Source of the DNA: Aurantimonas sp. Leaf443
Lineage (GTDB): Bacteria; Pseudomonadota; Alphaproteobacteria; Rhizobiales; Rhizobiaceae
Length of the DNA stretch: 64,000 bases
Reading direction: 5' to 3'
Assembly: GCF_001425575.1 (NCBI RefSeq)
Contig: NZ_LMRD01000001.1
Coordinates: 583,745-647,744, forward strand
Positions 34,302-42,658 of the stretch are shown one piece after another (within the stretch, counting starts at the first letter, position 1; the number at the start of each line of letters is the position of its first letter). The position numbers and the translations under genes were made by a program. Under the pieces are notes generated by a model. That model had not been told where the DNA came from and searched no databases. It saw nothing but the letters and a program-made list of their open reading frames with translations.

Positions 34302-36323
34302 TCAGATCAGCAGGAAGTCGTTTGCCTGCAGCTCGCCCTTGGAGACGTCGTTGAGCGTCAGCGAGCTTTCGCCCAGATCGATCACCGTGTCGGAGCCGAC
34401 ATCTCGGGCGGCGGCCAGGACGTCGTCGAAGGAGCCGAACGCGGCGTAGTCGAGCGCGATGCGGTCGGCGTTGGAGCCGCCGAGTTCGAAATCCTCGATC
34501 GAATCGTTCCCGCTCTCCCCGCGGAAGACGAACGTATCGCGCCCGGCCCCGCCGAAGAGGAGCTCGCTCGCCTGGCTCGAGACGATCCGGTCGTCGCCGC
34601 CGAGCCCGTGGATCTCCAGCGCGCCGCCCTGGCCGACGAGACGTTCGCCGCTCGCGCTTCCCATGAGGTCGCCGTCGACGATCCGCCCGCCGCCCTGGAG
34701 CGAGGCTCCGCCGGTGGCGGTGCCGGGCGCCGGAACGACGACGGGTTCGGGCGTCGGGGATGGTTCCGGCGTCGGGGTCGGTGCCGTCTCGGGGGTCGGC
34801 GCGGGCTGGTCCGGGCCTTCCGCCACCGGTTCCGAAGGCGTTTCGGGAGCCGGCGTCGGAGCTGGGGCCGGAGCCGGCGTCGGCGTTGCGCCGCCCGATC
34901 CGCCGAGCCACTGGCTCGTGTCGATCGGCGCGTTGGTCAGCACCGAGCCGTTGTCCTGGTTGGTGGCGGCCTGGTAGGCGGCCCAGTCGTCGCCGCCGGG
35001 GAAGTCGCCCCACCACCAGTGATTGCCGTCGGCCATGTGGTATTCGTTGTTCGCGAACACGTTGCCGCCGTTGAGCATGCCGGCCTCGTTGAAGTCGGCC
35101 GCCCCGCCCGAGGCGCCTTCGCCCGAGCGCGACACGAGCACGTTGTCGTGCACGGTGTTGCTGGTCGTGGTGTAGGGCCCGTAGGCGCCGCTGCCGCGAT
35201 CCTGCTGGATGAGGGCGATGCCGTTCAGGCCGCCGGAATGGTCGACGAGATTGTCGTGGACGTTGACGTTCTGCGAGTTCTGGATCTGGATCTGTCCGCC
35301 CCAGAGCCAGCCCTGCGATTTCGCGCCGTTGCCGATCAGCGTGTTGTCACGGATCTCGGCATCGTAGGAAATCTCGTGGCTGATGCCGCCGCCCTCGTTG
35401 TTCACGACGAGGTTGCCCTCGTAGAGGGTGCCGATATTGTCGATGTCGGTCCACAGGCCGAAGCCGTGATTGTCATGGGTGTAGTTGTCGCGCACGACGA
35501 GATTGGTCGTCAGGGCGAACTTGGTACCCCCGCCTTCCCAATAGGGGTCGATCCCGGCCCATTCGCCGTTGGAGGCGATCTCGTTGCGCTCGACGAGGAT
35601 ATTGGCGCCTTCGCCGCCGATCCCCATCTCGCCATTGCCGTGGACGTAGTTGCCGACGACCTGGCTGCCGGCCTGGACCGTGATGCCGACGCCGAAATTA
35701 TCGCGCACCTCGTTGTTCTTCACCGTCCAGTTCTCGCCGCCCTGGATGGCGCCGTGCTGGACGGGGGAGGAGAACTGCTCGATCGTGAGGTTGGAGATCG
35801 TGACGTTCTTGGCATCGGACTCGAAGGCCGCCGCCGCCTTGCCCGTCTCCACGAGATGGCCGGCCGGGTTGTCGGCGAAATAGATCTTGTCCGCGGCGTA
35901 ATCGAAGTAGAACGTCCCCGCCTTCACGGCGTCCGTGCTGGCCACCGGCGTCAGGTGCTGGCCGTCGATGAAGAGCGTCTCGGGAAATCCGCCGCGCACG
36001 GCGCCGGGCGCGGCCTCGTCGGTCGCGATGCGGTCGCCTTCCTGCGTCTGGCCGCTCGCGACATAGAGCGAACCCGCTCTCTCGAAGTCGGTGAGGACGG
36101 CCGATCCGTCGAGCACGGCGCCCTTGGCGCCGAGGAAGGTCTGCCCGTCCTTCGGGTCGATCGGCGTGGCGAGCCGGTGCAGGCCGCTTTCGAACCAGAA
36201 GGTGGCGCCGGTCGGCGCGGCGGCGACCTTGGCCTGGTAGTCGTCCCCCACGGACAAGGTAATGGCATTGGCAGGCTTGGCGATGCTCGTCGGACCGGTG
36301 GCAAGCTGTGTTGTAATAGTCAT
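34302..36323 (-). CDS. Secreted right-handed beta-helix protein with type I secretion C-terminus
   Basis: A 673-residue protein with no signal peptide. Residues about 20-450 are a right-handed parallel beta-helix (repeated N-x-V-x-D-N runs such as VRDNYTHDNHGFGLWTD and HEISYDAEIRDNTL). Residues about 475-535 are a Pro/Thr/Glu linker. Residues about 540-673 resemble the serralysin/RTX-type C terminus (GGDDRI, LFGGAGRDTFVF, DSIEDFELG) that carries the type I secretion signal. The fold fits a polysaccharide lyase or C5-epimerase acting on the polymer outside the cell. Catalytic residues could not be assigned. A paralogue is at 51427-52947. No dedicated type I exporter is in the window. The ribosome-binding site is weak. 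Confidence 0.82.
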   Translation of the reverse strand: MTITTQLATGPTSIAKPANAITLSVGDDYQAKVAAAPTGATFWFESGLHRLATPIDPKDGQTFLGAKGAVLDGSAVLTDFERAGSLYVASGQTQEGDRIATDEAAPGAVRGGFPETLFIDGQHLTPVASTDAVKAGTFYFDYAADKIYFADNPAGHLVETGKAAAAFESDAKNVTISNLTIEQFSSPVQHGAIQGGENWTVKNNEVRDNFGVGITVQAGSQVVGNYVHGNGEMGIGGEGANILVERNEIASNGEWAGIDPYWEGGGTKFALTTNLVVRDNYTHDNHGFGLWTDIDNIGTLYEGNLVVNNEGGGISHEISYDAEIRDNTLIGNGAKSQGWLWGGQIQIQNSQNVNVHDNLVDHSGGLNGIALIQQDRGSGAYGPYTTTSNTVHDNVLVSRSGEGASGGAADFNEAGMLNGGNVFANNEYHMADGNHWWWGDFPGGDDWAAYQAATNQDNGSVLTNAPIDTSQWLGGSGGATPTPAPAPAPTPAPETPSEPVAEGPDQPAPTPETAPTPTPEPSPTPEPVVVPAPGTATGGASLQGGGRIVDGDLMGSASGERLVGQGGALEIHGLGGDDRIVSSQASELLFGGAGRDTFVFRGESGNDSIEDFELGGSNADRIALDYAAFGSFDDVLAAARDVGSDTVIDLGESSLTLNDVSKGELQANDFLLI

Positions 36324-36395
36324 GGAATAATGTCGATCCCCTTTGTTGACGCCGAAACATTAGATTTGGAACGCGGCCGGGATGTGTTAACGCAA

Positions 36396-36490
36396 AATTT
36401 TTACTATAAGTTGCGGGATAAACGGAAAAACGGACTGAAAATGGGACAGATAGCTCTGGGTAGTTGACCTATAATGAAACAGTAAAAATT
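36396..36490. repeat. Inverted AATTTTTACT / AGTAAAAATT pair
   Basis: AATTTTTACT at 36396-36405 is repeated inverted as AGTAAAAATT at 36481-36490, within the AT-rich part of the intergenic region. Each is followed (reading outward) by an ATAA or CATTATA run. AT-rich repeated sites like these would suit a MucR/Ros-type silencer, which controls exo genes in rhizobia. No protein evidence is available here. Confidence 0.4.
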
Positions 36491-36852
36491 CAGAGCGGGG
36501 TTGCGTGAACGCATTGTCCGCCGCGTTTTTGCCGCATTTTGAGAAGTCGTCGCTGCCTGTTTCGCGGCCGCTTGCAGCGTTTCCGGCCCTCCACGGGGCG
36601 GCGCCTGCGTCGCCGGTCGGTCCCGTCGTCCGAGGCGCCGTCTCCCGCCCGCGATCGGCCCGCGCGGGAGACGGGACCTCGCGCGTCGCGAAGCGTCGGC
36701 TCTTGCGAGCGATGCCGTCTGCGAATCGCCGTCCGTTGCGGAAGCCATGAAATATCGTCCGAAGAAGAAATCGGGCGTAATCTTCGGAAAGTCCGGGCGC
36801 CCCTGCGTCAGGCGACGCAGAGGCCATCTCTTCTGTCGGATGTTGCGGAGCA

Positions 36853-36872
36853 CAATGGGACTAGCTCCATTG
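36853..36872. promoter_or_regulatory. Dyad CAATGG-N8-CCATTG before the epimerase gene
   Basis: CAATGGGACTAGCTCCATTG has six-base inverted arms around a CTAG core, 66 bases before the start of the GDP-mannose epimerase-like gene. It resembles the dyad at 30905-30921 (shared AATGGGA...CTCC) and the one at 48624-48638. Confidence 0.4.
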
Positions 36873-36938
36873 GCACTCTGTTAAAGCTCCCCGCCACGTC
36901 CCAGCCTCGGAACGCGAAAATCCCGAAAGGAGAATGCG

Positions 36939-37988
36939 ATGCTGGGTACGAGCAGCGGTAAGAAGGTCCTTGTCACGGGTGCGGGGGGCTTCATCGCGCA
37001 CCACCTCACGACGAGGCTGAAGGAGCTCGGCTACTGGGTCCGCGCGGCGGATATCAAGCAGCCGGAATACGAGCCGACCAAGGCCGACGAGTTCATGCAG
37101 ATCGACCTGCGCGAGCGCTCCAACTGCGCGGCGGCCTGCGCGGGCATGGACGAGGTCTACCACCTGGCGGCCGACATGGGCGGCATCGGCTATATCAGCC
37201 AGTCCCATGCCGAGATCACGCTCAACAACACGCTGATGGATGTCGGCATGGTCGAGGCCGCGCAGCGCGCCGGGGTCGGCCGCTTCCTCTACTCCTCGTC
37301 GGCCTGCGTCTATCCCCAGCACCTGCAGCACGATGCCGACGTGGTGCCGCTCAAGGAGGAGGATGCCTTCCCCGCCGAGCCGGAAGAGGGCTACGGGCTG
37401 GAGAAGCTCTACACCGAGAAGCTGTGCCAGTACTTCACCGAGGACTACGGCATGGCCACCCGCGTCGTGCGCTTCCACAATGTCTACGGGCCGCTCGGCA
37501 CCTATGACGGGGGACGCGAGAAGGCGCCCGCCGCCATCGCCCGCAAGGTCGCGCTCGCGGCGACCGACGGCCATATCGACATCTGGGGCGACGGCCAGCA
37601 GACGCGCACCTTCATGTATGTGGACGATTGCGTGGAAGGCATCATCCGCATCATGCGCTCGGATTACGGGCTGCCGCTCAATCTCGGCACCGACGAGCTG
37701 GTGACGATCGACGAGCTCGTCGACATCGTCTCGGCCGCGGCGGGCAAGACGCTCGAGAAGCGCCACGACCCGACCAAGCCCCAGGGCGTGCGCGGCCGCA
37801 ACAGCGACAATTCGCGCCTGCGCCGCATCCTGGGCTGGGAGCCGACCATCACGCTGCGCGAGGGCATCGTGCCCACCTACCGGTGGATCGGCCAGCAGCT
37901 CGGCGTCGCCACGCCGCAGGACGTGACGCCGGCGCATGTCGCGCCCGAGCACAGACCCTATGCGAGTGCCCGTTCCGCCGTCGCCTGA
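36939..37988 (+). CDS. GDP-mannose 3,5-epimerase-like SDR
   Basis: A 349-residue extended SDR. It starts KVLVTGAGGFIAHHL and carries AADMGGIGYI, the cysteine in SSSACVYPQ (Cys123), YGLEKLYTEKLC (Tyr152, Lys156), RFHNVYGPLGTYDGGREKAP and QGVRGRNSDNSRLR. These blocks closely match plant GDP-mannose 3',5'-epimerase, including the catalytic Cys, Tyr and Lys and the REKAPAA lysine. The expected product is GDP-L-galactose (or GDP-L-gulose), an uncommon precursor in bacteria. AAAGGAG six bases upstream sets the start. The ExoY-type and UDP-glucose dehydrogenase genes follow on the same strand. A related epimerase with another GDP- or UDP-sugar substrate cannot be excluded. Confidence 0.83.
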   Translation: MLGTSSGKKVLVTGAGGFIAHHLTTRLKELGYWVRAADIKQPEYEPTKADEFMQIDLRERSNCAAACAGMDEVYHLAADMGGIGYISQSHAEITLNNTLMDVGMVEAAQRAGVGRFLYSSSACVYPQHLQHDADVVPLKEEDAFPAEPEEGYGLEKLYTEKLCQYFTEDYGMATRVVRFHNVYGPLGTYDGGREKAPAAIARKVALAATDGHIDIWGDGQQTRTFMYVDDCVEGIIRIMRSDYGLPLNLGTDELVTIDELVDIVSAAAGKTLEKRHDPTKPQGVRGRNSDNSRLRRILGWEPTITLREGIVPTYRWIGQQLGVATPQDVTPAHVAPEHRPYASARSAVA

Positions 37989-38074
37989 GGCGCTGCGGAA
38001 CGGTTCGTCCCGGAAACCATGACGACTGTCCGGCCGGGCCCGAGGGCCCGTCCGGAAGGCGGCGGAGACATGCC

Positions 38075-38833
38075 ATGTCGATCCTTCTCGATGACCATGA
38101 GTCCATCGCCCGAGACCCCTATGCCGGGACCGGGCCGGACGGGGCCTCGGCGCTGGCCGGCGCCGCGCTCGGCCTGCCCGCCCTTCGCCGCCGCGCCAGC
38201 CTCGCCAAGGCCGAACCCGGCCGCTTCGCCAAGCGCCTCCTGGATCTTGCCGTCGCGCTGCCGCTTCTCGTCCTCGTCCTGCCGCTCGTCCTTCTTCTCG
38301 CCCTGGCCATCGCCTGCATCGATGGTCGCGGCCCGTTCTATGCCCAGCCCCGGGTCGGGCTGAACGGGCGCACCATCCGCGTCTGGAAGCTGCGCAGCAT
38401 GTATCGCGACGCCGATGTGAGGCTCGAGCGCCATCTCGCCGAGGACCCGCTCGCGCGCGCCGAATGGCTGCGCTGCTTCAAGCTGACGAACGATCCCCGC
38501 ATCCTGCCCGGCCTCGGCCAGTTCATTCGCCGCACCAGCCTCGACGAGCTGCCCCAGCTCTGGAACGTGCTCGTGGGCGAGATGAGCCTCGTCGGCCCGC
38601 GGCCCTTCCCGCGCTATCACCTCGCCGCCTTCGGCGAGGAGTTCCGCGCCCTTCGCGAGAGCGTCACGCCCGGCCTCACCGGGTTGTGGCAGGTCTCGGC
38701 CCGCAGCGACGGCGACCTTGCCGTGCAGGAAGAGCTCGACAGCCGCTATGTCGAGACCTGGTCGCTGCGCCTCGATCTCGCGATCCTCCTTCGCACCGTG
38801 CCGGCCGTCCTCTTCGCGCGCGGCGCGCGCTGA
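38075..38833 (+). CDS. Undecaprenyl-phosphate sugar-1-phosphate transferase (ExoY type)
   Basis: A 252-residue bacterial sugar transferase. One membrane segment (about 60-85) follows KRLLDLAVALP. The catalytic block continues with FYAQPRVGLNGRTIRVWKLR, TSLDELPQLWNVL, GEMSLVGPRP and PGLTGLWQVSARSD. It is the short ExoY/WcaJ-core form without the long N-terminal membrane domain. It would load the first sugar phosphate (galactose or glucose) onto undecaprenyl phosphate and so start each repeat unit. GGAG seven bases upstream sets the start. Confidence 0.93.
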   Translation: MSILLDDHESIARDPYAGTGPDGASALAGAALGLPALRRRASLAKAEPGRFAKRLLDLAVALPLLVLVLPLVLLLALAIACIDGRGPFYAQPRVGLNGRTIRVWKLRSMYRDADVRLERHLAEDPLARAEWLRCFKLTNDPRILPGLGQFIRRTSLDELPQLWNVLVGEMSLVGPRPFPRYHLAAFGEEFRALRESVTPGLTGLWQVSARSDGDLAVQEELDSRYVETWSLRLDLAILLRTVPAVLFARGAR

Positions 38834-38972
38834 CGCCATTTCGGGCGTCGCGCCTGCGCCAACGCCGATCGGCGCCGGCCCTGGGCCCCAGCGCCGCCTG
38901 ATGTCCCGCACGATGGCGACACACCCGCCCGCCGCGCCGCGTGGCCCGCCGGATCCTCCTCGGAGAAGACAG

Positions 38973-40373
38973 ATGATGAGAATATGCGTCGTGGGAACCG
39001 GCTATGTCGGTCTCGTCACGGGGACCTGCCTTGCGAGCCTCGGGCACAGCGTCCTCGGCGTCGACACGCAGGAGGCCAAGATCGCCATGCTGAAGGCCGG
39101 CGTCATGCCGATCTACGAGCCCGGCCTCGAGGCCCTCGTCGGCGAGGCCCGCGAGGCCGGGCGCCTCGCCTTCGCGACGGATGCCGGCGAGGCGATGGAG
39201 GCCGAGACGCTCGTCCTCGTCTTCGCCATCGGCACGCCGACCGGCGCGGACGGGGCGACGGCCGACCTCACCGCGCTCCTGTCCGCGGTCGAGACCGCCG
39301 CCCGCCAGCGCGCCGCCGCCCGCCGCGACGGTTTCGTCGCCATCGTCGTGAAGTCGACCGTGCCCGTCGGCACCTGCCGCGCGCTCGACGCCCTCGTCGC
39401 CCGCCACCTGCCGCGCGCCGCCTATGCCGTCGTCTCCAATCCCGAATTCCTGCGCGAGGGCAACGCGATCAAGGACTTCCTGGAGCCCGACCGCATCGTC
39501 GTCGGCTCCGACAGCGAGGAGGGCCTCGGCCTCATGCGCCGCCTCTACGCCCCGCTCACCGACCGCGGCTTCCGCCTCGTGGCGCTCGGCCGGGTGGAGA
39601 CGTCGGAAATGGTGAAATACGCGTCGAACGTGTTCCTCGCGGCCAAGATCGGCCTCGTCAACGAGTTCGCGCGCCTGTGCGACCGGGTCGGCGCCGATAT
39701 CGACGACCTCGCCGTGGGGATCGGCCTCGACCGGCGCATCGGCGGGGCCAGCCTCAAGGCCGGGCCCGGCTTCGGCGGCTCCTGCTTCCCCAAGGATCTG
39801 CGCGCCCTCACGCGCACCGCGCTCGACCGCCACTGCCCCATGCCGATCGCCGAGGCGGTGATCCTCTCCAACGAGATGCAGAAGGCCCATGCCGTGGCGA
39901 CGATCGTCGAGACGCTCGGCGGCGACGTGCGCGAACTGCGCCTCGCCGTGCTCGGCCTGTCCTTCAAGGCCGGCACGGACGATCTGCGCGAGGCGCCGGC
40001 GCTCGCCATCATCGAGGCGCTGATCGCCGCCGGCGCGCGGGTCGTCGCCTACGACCCCGTCGCCATGGTCCATGCACGCGAGCTGCCGGCCGACATCGAA
40101 CTTGCCCCGTCCGCCGAGGACGCGGTGCAGGAGGCCGATGCGGTGGTGATCGCGACGGAATGGAAGCAGTTCGCCGCCCTCAACTGGGGAAGGCTCCAGG
40201 CCGACATGGCGCGCCCGCTGGTCTTCGACCTGCGCAACATCCTCGACGGCCCGGCGCTGGTGGAACTCGGCTACGACTACGTGGCCCTCGGCCGCCCCGG
40301 CGCCACGACCCTGACCACGCCGGCCGACGCCGCCTCTCTCGCCCGCCCGGCCCATTCGATCGCCGCCGAATGA
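38973..40373 (+). CDS. UDP-glucose 6-dehydrogenase
   Basis: A 466-residue UGD. It has the N-terminal Rossmann motif VVGTGYVGLVTGTCLA, VVKSTVPVGT, SNPEFLREGNAI, the substrate region with KYASNVFLAAKI, the catalytic cysteine in FGGSCFPKD (Cys271), and GLSFKAGTDDLRE in the C-terminal domain. It oxidises UDP-glucose to UDP-glucuronate, the donor for glucuronate residues and the substrate of the UDP-xylose synthase in this locus. Two adjacent ATG codons (38973, 38976) can serve as start; GGAG lies seven bases before the first. A very strong terminator follows. Confidence 0.95.
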   Translation: MMRICVVGTGYVGLVTGTCLASLGHSVLGVDTQEAKIAMLKAGVMPIYEPGLEALVGEAREAGRLAFATDAGEAMEAETLVLVFAIGTPTGADGATADLTALLSAVETAARQRAAARRDGFVAIVVKSTVPVGTCRALDALVARHLPRAAYAVVSNPEFLREGNAIKDFLEPDRIVVGSDSEEGLGLMRRLYAPLTDRGFRLVALGRVETSEMVKYASNVFLAAKIGLVNEFARLCDRVGADIDDLAVGIGLDRRIGGASLKAGPGFGGSCFPKDLRALTRTALDRHCPMPIAEAVILSNEMQKAHAVATIVETLGGDVRELRLAVLGLSFKAGTDDLREAPALAIIEALIAAGARVVAYDPVAMVHARELPADIELAPSAEDAVQEADAVVIATEWKQFAALNWGRLQADMARPLVFDLRNILDGPALVELGYDYVALGRPGATTLTTPADAASLARPAHSIAAE

Positions 40374-40405
40374 CCCGCCGGCCCGCGCCGCGGGCCGCAT
40401 CTTTC

Positions 40406-40451
40406 CAGACGAAGACGCCGCCCGGTTCGCATCGGGCGGCGTCTTCGTCTG
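40406..40451. terminator. Perfect 19-bp hairpin between convergent operons
   Basis: CAGACGAAGACGCCGCCCG is repeated exactly inverted after an eight-base loop. The stem is too long and perfect to be chance. It lies between the UGD gene and the convergent glycosyltransferase operon, so it can terminate both. Confidence 0.85.
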
Positions 40452-40460
40452 CAGCGCTTG

Positions 40461-40492
40461 GCCCGGCCGGCCCGCGAGAGGGCCGGCCGGGC
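40461..40492. terminator. Second perfect hairpin (13 bp)
   Basis: GCCCGGCCGGCCC and GGGCCGGCCGGGC pair perfectly across a six-base loop, ten bases after the first hairpin and eight bases before the minus-strand stop codon. It probably terminates the long minus-strand operon. Confidence 0.7.
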
Positions 40493-40499
40493 GCGAGGC

Positions 40500-41312
40500 C
40501 TAGAAATAGCTCTGCGCGGCCGGGTCGATGCGCGTGCGCAGCGCGGCCGAGGCCTTCACCGCCATCCATTGCGGGTTGCGCAGGTTGAACCAGACCTTCA
40601 GCGCCTGGCGCCAGAACAGCTGCTCCACCGTCGAGCGCGGTCCGTGGCGCAGGAGGACGGCTCTCGCCTCGGCATTGGCGCGCACCGCGTTGACGACGCT
40701 GTTGTTGAGGCGCGTGCGGCGGAAGCAGGTGAGGGGGGCCGCGATGCGCGCATAGGGCTCGCGTTCCAGCGCCCGGGCGAAGAGCTCGTAGTCGCCGGCA
40801 TCCTTGTACTCGATGTTGAACCCGCCGAGCTCGGTGAAGAGGCGCCGGGTGAAATAGGTCGACATATGCATGATCGGGTTCCAGCCGAGGCAGGCGTGGA
40901 CGCGCGCGGTCATCAGGCTCGGCGGGGCGGCGAGCGCCCCAAGGTCCTCGCCGCGCTCGCCGATCCAGCGGATGCCGCCGACGATCCAGCCCGCGCGCGT
41001 GCGCTCGGCCGTCGCCACGATCTTCTCCAGCGCGCCGTCGAGCATCAGGTCGTCCGAGCCGAGGAAGCCGAGGAGGTCGCCCTTGGAGTTGAACGAGCCC
41101 TTGTTGATCGCGTCGAAGATGCCCTTGTCGCGGCCCTCGATGATGCGGCAGCCCGCCTCGCGGGCGATGGCCACGGTGTTGTCGGTGCTGCCGGCGTCGA
41201 CGATGACATGGTCCACCTCGAAGCCGGGGCGGTGGTTGCGCTTCACCGAGTCGATGCATTGCCTGAGATAGGCGGCGCCGTTCAGCGTTGGGGTGACGAT
41301 GGTGACGATCAC
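40500..41312 (-). CDS. Glycosyltransferase family 2
   Basis: A 270-residue GT2 enzyme with the nucleotide-binding start VTIVTPTLNGAAYLRQCIDS, IVDAGSTDNT, DKGIFDAINKG and the GSDD acidic motif, then a variable C terminus. It resembles WcaA/PssC-like transferases and probably adds one sugar of the repeat unit at the inner membrane face. The start is a GTG at 41312, with AAGGAG at good spacing, and it overlaps the flippase stop by four bases (GTGA). It is the last gene of a six-gene minus-strand operon starting with the exoP-like gene. Confidence 0.9.
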   Translation of the reverse strand: MIVTIVTPTLNGAAYLRQCIDSVKRNHRPGFEVDHVIVDAGSTDNTVAIAREAGCRIIEGRDKGIFDAINKGSFNSKGDLLGFLGSDDLMLDGALEKIVATAERTRAGWIVGGIRWIGERGEDLGALAAPPSLMTARVHACLGWNPIMHMSTYFTRRLFTELGGFNIEYKDAGDYELFARALEREPYARIAAPLTCFRRTRLNNSVVNAVRANAEARAVLLRHGPRSTVEQLFWRQALKVWFNLRNPQWMAVKASAALRTRIDPAAQSYF

Positions 41313-42658
41313 GGGCGATCTCCTTCTTCGATGGGACGGGGCAGGCGGGGACGGGCGGGCCTTGCGCCGGCGGCCTTGGATCCGCGCGGCGCGATCAGCC
41401 GGATCTCGAGGCGCGACAGGACGGCCGCGCTCATCAGGATGCCGCGCAGGCCGAGCACGATCGTGAGGGCGATCGCCGCGCCCGGCAGGCCGGCGGCCAG
41501 CGTCAGCGAGGGCGCGAGCAGGATCATCGCGGCGGTCGTCACGACGTCGGCGACGAGCCCGTCGCGCCCGCCGCGCACCCCGTGGAGATAGGCGCAGGCG
41601 ACGTTGGCGGCATAGCCGAGGAGCGAGCCGCAGGCGAAGATGCGGATCGCCTCGACGATGACGGGCTCGGCGTCGAGCGGACCGTAGAAGAGGCGCACCA
41701 GCGCCGCCGGCGCGGCCAGCATCAGGATGGAGAGCCCGCCGATGAGCGGCAGGCCCGTGGCGGCCAGCGGCCAGACGGCGCGCCAGGCGGCGTGGTGGCC
41801 GCGGGCGAGGGCGCGCGCCGCCACCTGCGGCACCACGTTGCAGATGCCCGTCACGATCGGCGTCGACAGGTTGACGATGTTCATCGCGATCTGGAAGGCG
41901 CCCGCCGCGGCCGTGCCGCAGAGGAGCGCCAGCAGCCAGGGCAGGGTCTGCACGCGCCCGAGGCCCATGACGTTGCTCAGCAGCGACCATTTGCCCAGAT
42001 GCAGGTATTCGGCGCAGAGCGGGCGCAGCGGCATCAGCTTGGCGCCGAGCGGCGAGAGCTGCCCCCATTGCACGAGCGCGCCGGCGAGGGCGCAGGAGCC
42101 CATCACCCAGAAGGCCTGCTCGATCGACAGCGTCCCGAGGGTCGCGGCCGCCATGAGGGCGGCGACCTGCCCGCCATAGCGCAGGACGTCGCCGGCGATC
42201 GGCGCGAAATGGCGGAAGTCGGCGATGAGCGCGCGGCGCAGCGCATCCTGGATCTGGCCCGCCACCAGCACGAAGAGAGCGGGCAGGAGTAGATCCGGCG
42301 AGATCAGCGCCCAGACGAGCACCGACAGGACGAGCGCCAGCGGCAGGCACAGGACGAGCGTGAGGAGAAGGCTCGTCAGGATCAGGCGCCGCCGCTCGGG
42401 CGCCTCGACGGCGGCGGCCACGATCGAGAGCGGGTAGAACACCATCGAGGAGGACACCGCCTGCATCAGCAGCAGGATGCCGAGCGCCATGGCGAAGAGG
42501 CCGTAGGCCTCGAGCGCGATGTGGCGGGCGAGCACGATGTTGAAGACGAAGGTGCCCAGGCTGAGGACGCCCTGGTCGACCAGCGGCCAGGAGGCCGAGG
42601 GCAGACGCGCCCCGGCCGCCTCGATCCGGCGCCGCGCCGTCTCGAAGGCGCCGCTCAT
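41309..42658 (-). CDS. Wzx-type polysaccharide flippase
   Basis: A 449-residue polytopic membrane protein with about 12-14 membrane segments and the layout of MOP-superfamily O-unit flippases (start LPSASWPLVDQGVLSLGTFV; HIALEAYGLFAMALG). It would move the completed undecaprenyl-PP-linked repeat unit to the periplasmic side. The basic N and C termini are cytoplasmic by the positive-inside rule. The ATG at 42658 overlaps the polymerase stop by four bases, and its own stop overlaps the GT2 start. Confidence 0.87.
   Translation of the reverse strand: MSGAFETARRRIEAAGARLPSASWPLVDQGVLSLGTFVFNIVLARHIALEAYGLFAMALGILLLMQAVSSSMVFYPLSIVAAAVEAPERRRLILTSLLLTLVLCLPLALVLSVLVWALISPDLLLPALFVLVAGQIQDALRRALIADFRHFAPIAGDVLRYGGQVAALMAAATLGTLSIEQAFWVMGSCALAGALVQWGQLSPLGAKLMPLRPLCAEYLHLGKWSLLSNVMGLGRVQTLPWLLALLCGTAAAGAFQIAMNIVNLSTPIVTGICNVVPQVAARALARGHHAAWRAVWPLAATGLPLIGGLSILMLAAPAALVRLFYGPLDAEPVIVEAIRIFACGSLLGYAANVACAYLHGVRGGRDGLVADVVTTAAMILLAPSLTLAAGLPGAAIALTIVLGLRGILMSAAVLSRLEIRLIAPRGSKAAGARPARPRLPRPIEEGDRP

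Larger units (their letters stand above)
36324..36938. other. AT-richer divergent regulatory region in the polysaccharide locus
   Basis: About 615 bases between the divergent beta-helix and epimerase genes. The part from about 36324 to 36540 is clearly AT-rich compared with the surroundings and contains inverted copies of AATTTTTACT and a TATAAT at 36470-36475 without a good -35. The right part returns to high GC. No gene was found. Confidence 0.55.

Noticed and set aside
36871-36888. A sigma-54 promoter (TTGGCAC followed by a -12 element) before the epimerase gene
   Set aside because: The -24 element fits, but the sequence at -12 reads TAAAGC rather than TTGCW at the required spacing.
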